From contig JAJHTX010000009.1 of the NCBI GenBank assembly GCA_032164295.1, forward strand, positions 1,612,001 to 1,676,000: 64,000 bases of DNA, in the 5' to 3' direction. Made by a program: the position numbers and the translations under genes. Origin of the DNA: Inonotus obliquus (lineage: Eukaryota; Basidiomycota; Agaricomycetes; Hymenochaetales; Hymenochaetaceae). This document shows positions 57,457 to 64,000 of this stretch, piece by piece; the stretch's first letter is position 1; the number at the start of each line of letters is the position of its first letter. Below the pieces are notes generated by a model that had not been told where the DNA came from, did not search any database, and saw nothing but the letters and a program-made list of their open reading frames with translations.

Positions 57457-60097
57457 TTACCTTGCCATTCGAAGCGGACGCATCGCCATCAACGCATCGT
57501 CATCATCCCGTTTCCGTTTCCCCGGTCTTGTCATGCAATTTCTTGCTCCATGAGCGTTGCTTGTCGTGGTATCTACCTCCTTCTCACTCGAAGGGCGATT
57601 TGTCATGGCAACCAAGGGTGGGTCAGGTTTACTCGGCTGTCCCGGGCACTCAGTGGACGGGGTGGAAGCTGTTTGTTTCGGTTTTACGTCGCTATTTTCG
57701 TTGCAATGGACACGAGGACTGTTTTCACGATGTGGCGTGTCCTGAATACTCCTGGTATGTTCTCTGCATTTCTCGAAAAGCGTCTTGATTTTCTCCGCCG
57801 TTCCTTCGAAGACATCCACCCTGATATCTCGGGGGAAACCTGCTTCAAACTCCAGATACTTGCGAACCAAAGTTCCACGAAGAGCGTTGAGAACTACCAG
57901 AATACTGCGGAGGTACTCAGGCGTCCAAGCCATCTGGCTATAATAGACATCCTTGTTTTGGAGAAACATCCTGCGCCTGTAAATTGTATCGTCTCCGGAA
58001 AAGATATCATAGGCGGCACGTCTTCGAGATCTGTCCTTCTCGATGTCCTGTGGTTCCTTGGGGATTGCTTCAGGGCTAATCTGACCATAGAAAAGCTCCC
58101 AAATAGCAATCCACCATAACGACTCCAGATCGTGTAGGTCGCTGTGAAAAAAAGCGGGATTCGGAGGAGGTTCGTACAGTAGCTCAAGCTCTTCTTCTCG
58201 GCCTTCCCGTAGCGCAGCGTGGGCAGCATTCATCTGTTCCATAGTTATCGCAGGAAGATGTTCGTAGGAACGACGTGCAGCTTCAACTGCCGTAAAGTAA
58301 GGAGTGCCCTTCATGTTCGTTAGCAGAGTGCATAACAACTGGCTAGAAATACTCACAGCTCGCCGCTCGCCAGAAACATCAACGTTCCTGCGCTTTGCGT
58401 ACTCCAAATCACCAATCAAACCCCTGCCTTCATAAAGATATAAATTTCCGACACTCAAATCTCGGTGTACCCAGCCGCATCCGTGGATCCACTTCAGGAC
58501 TATTGGGTTGTAAGATGATTGTGCCTTGGAAGTGGAAATGACGAAGGACACACCTTTCGCACTGTCACTCAATACGGTAAAAGCATTAGCTAGGTCCTTG
58601 ACGTGATAAAGAGTCTCGGCCACTTCCTTGAACACAACACGATAGTGCCTCCGACTGAGAATTTTTCGATCCGGGTTGTACCAAGGGAGAGGTGCCCGGA
58701 AGGTCCTGTGTGGCGCCTGAGGTACTATGTTTGCCGAGGAGGGAACTTCGGATCCATCGCCATTGATGTAGTCAAGCTTCGTGGTGTCAATCCTGAGCTT
58801 CTGCCTAAACGACGGAACATAACCGCGCATCATCACTCTTGTGGTATGATCCTCCTTTCCATTTACAAGGACAAGGCAGTGTTTGATGGGTGTGAGAAGA
58901 TGCGAAGATGTCTTCTCCCGCACATCTGTACCGTACTTTCCCTCTATATCATTAAGGATCGCATCATAAATGGCGTGTTCAGGTTGCTGACCATCATCCA
59001 ACCAGACATCTTTTAAAACGTAGGAACCTTCTGTGTCCGGTCTTTGCACCTTCCAGACTCTCGTTGCATGGCTATCTAGCTTCTCGGATGCACTGTCTGC
59101 AAGTACGTGGATCGTCTCGTACGTCTCATTACCCACGTCGATGTGGTATACTTGTTTGCCGGTGCTTGACGTTACTGACCGTACAGTCGGGTCCCAACCG
59201 AGCTCCTCCTTGGAGGCAAATGCGAGAGATAGGAACACGTGTGTCAGTAATCGAAGGTCCTGTCGATATAGCTTAGTTAGTTCACCAGTTGCGATTTAGC
59301 CCAGAACGCACCTTTGTGAAGTCGAACTCCTTGCTGACAACTGGCGTTCCATGAGGGCAAAACCACAAACGCATACTTTTGCCCTCAGCTGTGATGCCGA
59401 AGGCGAATCTTCGGCATGGGTCTTGAGCTAATGTCTTTTGGATGTCGGAAATGACTTTTACGCTAGTCTGCAATCATGTATGAGGCATAGAGACAAAATC
59501 AATAAACGAAACACTTACTTCTTTGTGATACTGATCATTGTTGTCCTTTCCAAACTCTGCGTTGAGTGCGACATCGAACCACGAGCGTGCTTTTCGTTTC
59601 GTCCCCTTTCCAGCCACGCCACTTTCCCTTCCGTCCTTCAAAATAAAATATCCACCTGGAAAACGCACCTTTCGACCTGACCTGCGGCGCCGTCTCGGGA
59701 ACAGAACCATCTCAACAGTCTGCCTAAGGTGGGGTGAGCTCGCGTATGTTAGCGTTGCGGTCCTTTCGAATATGTGCACCAGATGTGCGAACGATTTGCC
59801 TTGCAACTGCCTCGTCCGTCTCCTTCGTGTCGTTCCGAAGGCCTTCCATCGTCCATCGAGGCCGACAAGCCCATCGTGCTTCAAGGACGATAGGACGTCC
59901 TCTATAACTATACCACTCTTTAACGGTGGCAGCAGATAGTCCATAAATTCCCGGGTGTCGATTTCCGGAATGACATATCCCGGATTTTCAAGTTCTTCGC
60001 ATAAGTCGATAGCATCCTCTTCGAGATACGATTGGGACCGGATCTTGGACTTGGAAGAGCCTGGAGTAGCGCCTGTTGATTGTGTAAAAGTCTTCAT
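57457..60097 (-). CDS. FunK1 fungal-type protein kinase, copy 3
   Basis: The ATG at 60097 starts MKTFTQSTGATPGSSKSKIR. Exon 1 runs to about 59520 (PEIDTREFMDYLLPPLKSGI, GRWKAFGTTRRRRTRQLQGK). Exon 2 has DPCRRFAFGITAEGKSMRLW and HGTPVVSKEFDF. The main body (from about 59240) has LAFASKEELGWDPTVRSVTS, DHTTRVMMRGYVPSFRQKL, WIHGCGWVHRDLSVGNLYLY and GLIGDLEYAKRR. An intron around 58310-58360 is still open in frame but interrupts AVS..GTPYFTAVEAARRS. FFHSDLHDLESLWWIAIWEL and a KRKRDDDDALMAMRPLRMA tail follow, closely matching copy 1. The frame ends MAR-TAA at 57457, and AAGGTAAGG there could be a donor to a short last exon, as copy 1 continues for a few residues. It appears intact. Confidence 0.84.
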
Positions 60098-61258
60098 TGC
60101 AAGAGTAGAGTCAATCGAGGTGGTAGATGAGTAGAAAGCAGCCAGTGGCTTTAGTTAATAGTTTCACTGGCGCGACGTGAAGCATCAATCACGTGCATCC
60201 AATCATATTACATAAGTTTAAGTTCATGCGCATTTACAAATACTATTACTAATCACTGATACTTAGCAAGCAAAGTCACGACACGTGATACGGTGTTACT
60301 TAACTGTCACAGTGGTGCCTGGCACGGCCTGTGAAAAATCCGTGACACTTTTACCCGGTCGGAGTTTTACATAATTTCCATTTATGGTAACTTGCGTCGA
60401 TCTTCATGGACCACTTTCTGTCCCCCACTAAATCTCTTGAATATGTAGTTCCACAGAGTTCGAGTTATTTGTCCCTTTCTTTCAACACAAAAAGGCTTAG
60501 AATAGCTATCTAATGTGAAATATATCAAGTACAAGTCTATTGTGGGTGATGTTCAAGCAGAATACACATGTCTGTTTTCATTTATGTGTCACGTGATCTT
60601 ATTTTGGCTTTTTTGCACGACCATATCTTCCTCTGAAAACACTCATAAAACACCTTTAAAACTACTTGCGCACTATGTATGAGTGTATTAGAGTAGTCCT
60701 GTCAACAATTTGTGAAAAAAATCGACTTACTGGTGTGGAGATTAGCATATACAATAGACACAGCAGCATATATGCTTAATAGCTCAACAAATTCGTGCTC
60801 TTTCATTGTGTTTCTTTCACATATCTGAATCTTAAGGAAAAATAAAGATTTTGTACAAAAAACATTTTGTAGAAATGTCTTAGTTATTTATATATGCATC
60901 TAAAATCGCCATATCTTGACATTTTGTAGGTACTTTTTTTGATTTTTTTTGACAGTCTTGCTCAGAATCTCAAAAAATAATTTTTGGATATTTTTTCGGA
61001 TTTTATTTAGTGTGGTGGAGGACAGGACGAGCCATCGAATCTCAAAACAAAAAGTGAAACAGGTGAATCCGTGCGTCGATCGCCGCTTAGCCATGGGAGG
61101 GACCGTGGGAATGTTACGGAAATTACATAGGCCGTGCCAGGTACCAGTCACAGACGGGATACTCCTCACAGTGTCCCCGACAATGCGTCCATCTTTTAAG
61201 AACACATTCAATGCTACCAGTTCTATTCCAACATAAAGGGTCAAACCATGAAACAGCT
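60098..61258. other. AT-rich spacer upstream of FunK1 copy 3
   Basis: This holds the promoter of copy 3, CACGTGATC at 60590, and an inverted sequence pair (separate entry). T- and A-runs dominate 60600-61000. No gene is supported. Confidence 0.5.
60310..61149. repeat. Inverted pair enclosing AT-rich DNA, possible TIR element relic
   Basis: The plus strand at 60310-60360 and the minus strand at 61149-61101 align over about 50 nt with roughly 80% identity. The core CCTGGCACGGCCT is identical, followed by ATCCGTGACA against TTCCGTAACA. The 740 bp between them are AT-rich and have no open frame of note. This could be a non-autonomous element or two halves of an LTR-type repeat in opposite orientation. 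Confidence 0.5.
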
Positions 61259-63560
61259 TCAACTCCAGCATTCTTCAAAAAGTCTACCCTCGTCCTGCAA
61301 CTTCTTCACAAATACCTTTGCCTGTTCTTCCGTAAGGCCTCCAGCTCTTACCACCGAATAAGCTACAGCATCCTTTACAGAAGCCGGCATTTTGTTTGAT
61401 GATCTGAAATAAATTACTGATCGGAATATTCGACGGCTCACAGGATACATACCCTGAAATATACAACCACCCTCCTCTTCTTCCCAGAATGTCCCAAAGC
61501 CTCTCCGCATCCTCTCGCATACGATCTTGTACATAAACGCGTTTCACTCCTTCTGGTACATCCCGCGAGAACGTTGTTCGGTATACTAACTTTCCGGAGC
61601 TGGACAAGGATAGCCATTCGGAGCTATAGTGGTGATCTTTGGATTCTGAGCGACACCCATAGTAAAGAGTATTATCTAGAGTATATATATACTCCAATAA
61701 GTGCCGGTTTATTGCTTGGGATCTTGACATACCTGTGGCACCCTGATGAACGCGTTGCTCAATCAGTGCACGCATAGGTGCAATACCTGTCCCCGGTCCG
61801 ACACAGACAATTGGTATTGCCGGATCTGTGGGTTGCACCAGAAACCCTTTCTGGATCCTGATCCGCATAGAATCTCCTTCAAGTATACAGAAGTCAGTAT
61901 TGTAGATGTAGACCACCCCTGAAAGACGAACCAGACTTCAGGCCTGCGAGATACATCGAACATACTCCTCGTCTCGGAACCTTCAACTTCGTTCTATATC
62001 GTACGATAGCCACGCACAGATGAACTTCCTTTCTGTGCACCTGACTAGTTCATCAGTTTTGCGAAACTCGTGAGCTTCGATGACTCTAACCAGTGAGGAG
62101 CTGGCGATCGAAAATTGTCGCGGCCGAAGCAGGGGAAATAGGTCGAATATGTAGTCCCTTGGTATATTCAGTGATCGAAATTCGGCTACGACCTCGCGTA
62201 TGGTTCGTCTTGGGCGAGTGACATATTCGTATAGTTCATCCTACAGCTAGTGAGGATATCGCCAGTCGGGCTGATTCTAACAACAGAGACTCACGGCACC
62301 TTCTTCTGTACAAAACTCACTCAGTTTATCTCTTTCCATCTCGTTCGTTGCGAAGTGTCTGAGCAGCCTGAAGAAGGATCTTCGCGGCACAGAATTTATG
62401 TCAAGGTGTCGCGTGAATAGTCGTCTAATGGTCGTCCGTCTTGGAATGCGTTCTGATAATGACCAGACTCGGAGGGTGATGAACTTTGGTGAGTGAGAGT
62501 TGCTGGTATAGTACTTACATTGCTCGGTGGGAGAAACGATGATTTCATCGTCAGCGGAAAGAGTCCATCCCACGCTGTCCAGGAATGATTCAACATCCGA
62601 GGAAGGCTGTGTTGGATGTATTACAGCAACATCGCCCGGTGAATAGCTATCGAAGGTGAGTGGATCAGTTCATTCCCAATACAAAGAAAGATCGCTTTTC
62701 GGACATAATATCCTCGTTCAAGTCTAACTCGAAATGTCTCACATCCTGGAACCAGTCCGATGCAGTGATGCGTTTGTTTTCTCGTACTGTCGCTAAATGA
62801 TAGCCACTGCACTTGGCAAAAGGGTCGTCATCGGGACCTAACTTTCCCCCTGAGATGGCTGTTATAGACACTCGTGGTGCTGGAAGTGCGGTGGCATCTT
62901 CGGATGTCCCTTCCGGTGGTGGAGGGAGCAATTCTTCCAGCGCAGAAAACACCCGAGGTACCCATGCATCTAGAGCACCTTCTGCTCTGTCGTCCACCGC
63001 GTGAGTGTACACACATACACTTCTCAAGAACCAAGACCCACCCAAGTGGATGTTGCTCGTCCCCTTCACCACGTATACACATTTCCTGTGCTCCGAGGCT
63101 CTGAAGTCTACGCGACAGCTTCTTCGCAGCCCAGCAGAACTTTTCGTACGCACTATCACCTAAACCGAACACCGCGAAGTGCAAGTCCTCGAAAATATAG
63201 CTAGGGAGTTCGGCACGGAGAAGCATATTCCACATGGGTGTCATTGACCGAGGCTCGATCCCAGAACCGGTGGTGGAAACGACAAAAATGACGAGTTGTT
63301 CATGTATAAGTTCCTCCTGAATGCTTTTGTTAAGTGCCAGGAAGTGCGAGAGTCCTAGATTGACATACAACTGGATATGCATCAACGCTGAGAAGTCTGA
63401 CAGAAAACAGGCGACGACGGGCCTCGCGAGTGAGCTGCTCTGCTACATCGAGTGCATTGCCGGTTTCTGTGGCGTACAGCATGAGGACGTTGCGGTCATG
63501 GTCGTCGTGAAAGTGGGAGCCAAAGCTGGCGTCAACAACGGACATGGTGACGAGTATCAT
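61259..63560 (-). CDS. TAH18: NADPH-dependent diflavin reductase TAH18
   Basis: Tah18 passes electrons from NADPH through FAD and FMN to Dre2 in cytosolic iron-sulfur cluster assembly. The start is MILVTMSVVDAS at 63560, with a second ATG five codons later. The flavodoxin-like domain has LMLYATETGNALDVAEQLTR, FVVSTTGSG and HFAVFGLGDSAYEKFCWAAK. The FAD-binding part has SPGDVAVIHPTQPSSD, PLLRPRQFSIASSS and VPRRGVCSMYLAGLKSG. The NADP domain has VCVGPGTGIAPMRALIEQRV, LYYGCRSESKDHHY, RVYVQDRMREDAERLWDIL, and the C-terminal aromatic/Trp pattern ending FEECWS at 61259. About nine short introns interrupt it, and frame breaks seen near 62000 resolve by splicing. All cofactor motifs are intact. Confidence 0.88.
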
Positions 63561-64000
63561 CCATCCATAAAACCAAGGCTATCTGATAAGATCCTGTCGC
63601 ACGACAAAATTCATTTCTCACGATATCATCATGATAGTGAAAAACAGCAATATCCATTATATTTCGAAACTCTTTCCTTTCCCTTGCATACCCTCCCTTC
63701 TGCACGATTCGTGGAAGAAGATTGCGAGTAACAAAAGGGCGAACAAAAAGCAAATTGGGACGAGGTAGCGTGTGGGACCCGGAGCACAAAATGTAAAGTC
63801 AGCAATGACATGATACGGGGCTTTTACGGGCATTCAGCTAAACGCTCGGTAAGTGAAAGGTCTACCTACAAGGTAATCTGCGCTTTTTCTGATGCTCGTC
63901 AACATTCGAAAGTCCAAGTTCAATGACAAACCATTAAACAACAGAGAACTTGTCCATCTGGCATGAGACACTTCTTTTGCTTTGCTTTGCACACTGATAA
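63561..64000. other. Upstream region of TAH18
   Basis: These 440 bp upstream of TAH18 reach the window end. No coding signal is seen; short open frames on both strands lack support. Confidence 0.45.

Noticed and set aside
61930..62050. Stop codons inside TAH18 suggesting a pseudogene
   Set aside because: Reading EVHLCVAIVRYRTKLKVPRR in the neighbouring frame with a GTGGTC..GAAG intron removes them; the gene is continuous.

Overview
The window is nuclear DNA of a filamentous basidiomycete, almost certainly an agaricomycete. Genes are cut by many short (about 50-60 nt) GT..AG introns, some exons are only a few codons long, and the gene families are typical of that group: DUF6533 seven-helix membrane proteins, fungal-type FunK1 kinases, an F-box protein with a divergent tail, a TKL kinase with an HGD catalytic loop, and Ser/Thr-rich GPI-type surface proteins. 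No species can be named from the sequence alone.

Region 1 (1-17.1 kb) is a tandem array of a duplicated unit: promoter block, DUF6533 gene, 3' block and an unidentified block called R2 here. Copy A is cut by the window edge, B and C look intact, and D is dead (lost ATG, nonsense codon, deletion). Two foreign stretches lie inside the array. Between A and B are a 496-bp element with perfect 17-bp terminal inverted repeats and a frameshifted fragment of a Dep1/Sds3-like chromatin gene. Inside unit C is a broken 3' fragment of the pyrimidine gene URA2 with a minisatellite next to it.

Region 2 (17.3-40.1 kb) is gene-dense. It holds a Pro/Ser-rich coding stretch without an ATG, a Cdc24-like CH-DH-PH gene that appears to read straight into a TKL kinase, a secreted GH3 beta-glucosidase, two small GPI-type secreted proteins, an F-box gene, a VEFS-box (Suz12-like) Polycomb subunit, a COQ8/ABC1 kinase, an OPI3-type phospholipid methyltransferase and a short-chain dehydrogenase.

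Region 3 (40.1-46.5 kb) has two more diverged DUF6533 copies, E apparently intact and F a pseudogene. Between them sits a complete non-autonomous hAT-type element (43229-44642, 8-bp target duplication ACCGTGAT) that carries an intron-containing fragment of a UBP15/USP7-type deubiquitinase gene.

Region 4 (46.5-61.2 kb) holds three FunK1 kinase genes in tandem on the minus strand. They are separated by AT-rich, repeat-bearing spacers, one of which contains an intronless orphan gene with strongly A-ending codons. Region 5 (61.3-63.6 kb) is the TAH18 diflavin reductase gene.

The housekeeping genes (COQ8, OPI3, TAH18, Suz12-like) form the stable frame. The DUF6533 and FunK1 arrays, the gene fragments and the transposon remnants are the accessory, fast-changing part. 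Exon ends are read by eye, so multi-exon coordinates are start-to-stop spans with unspliced introns.
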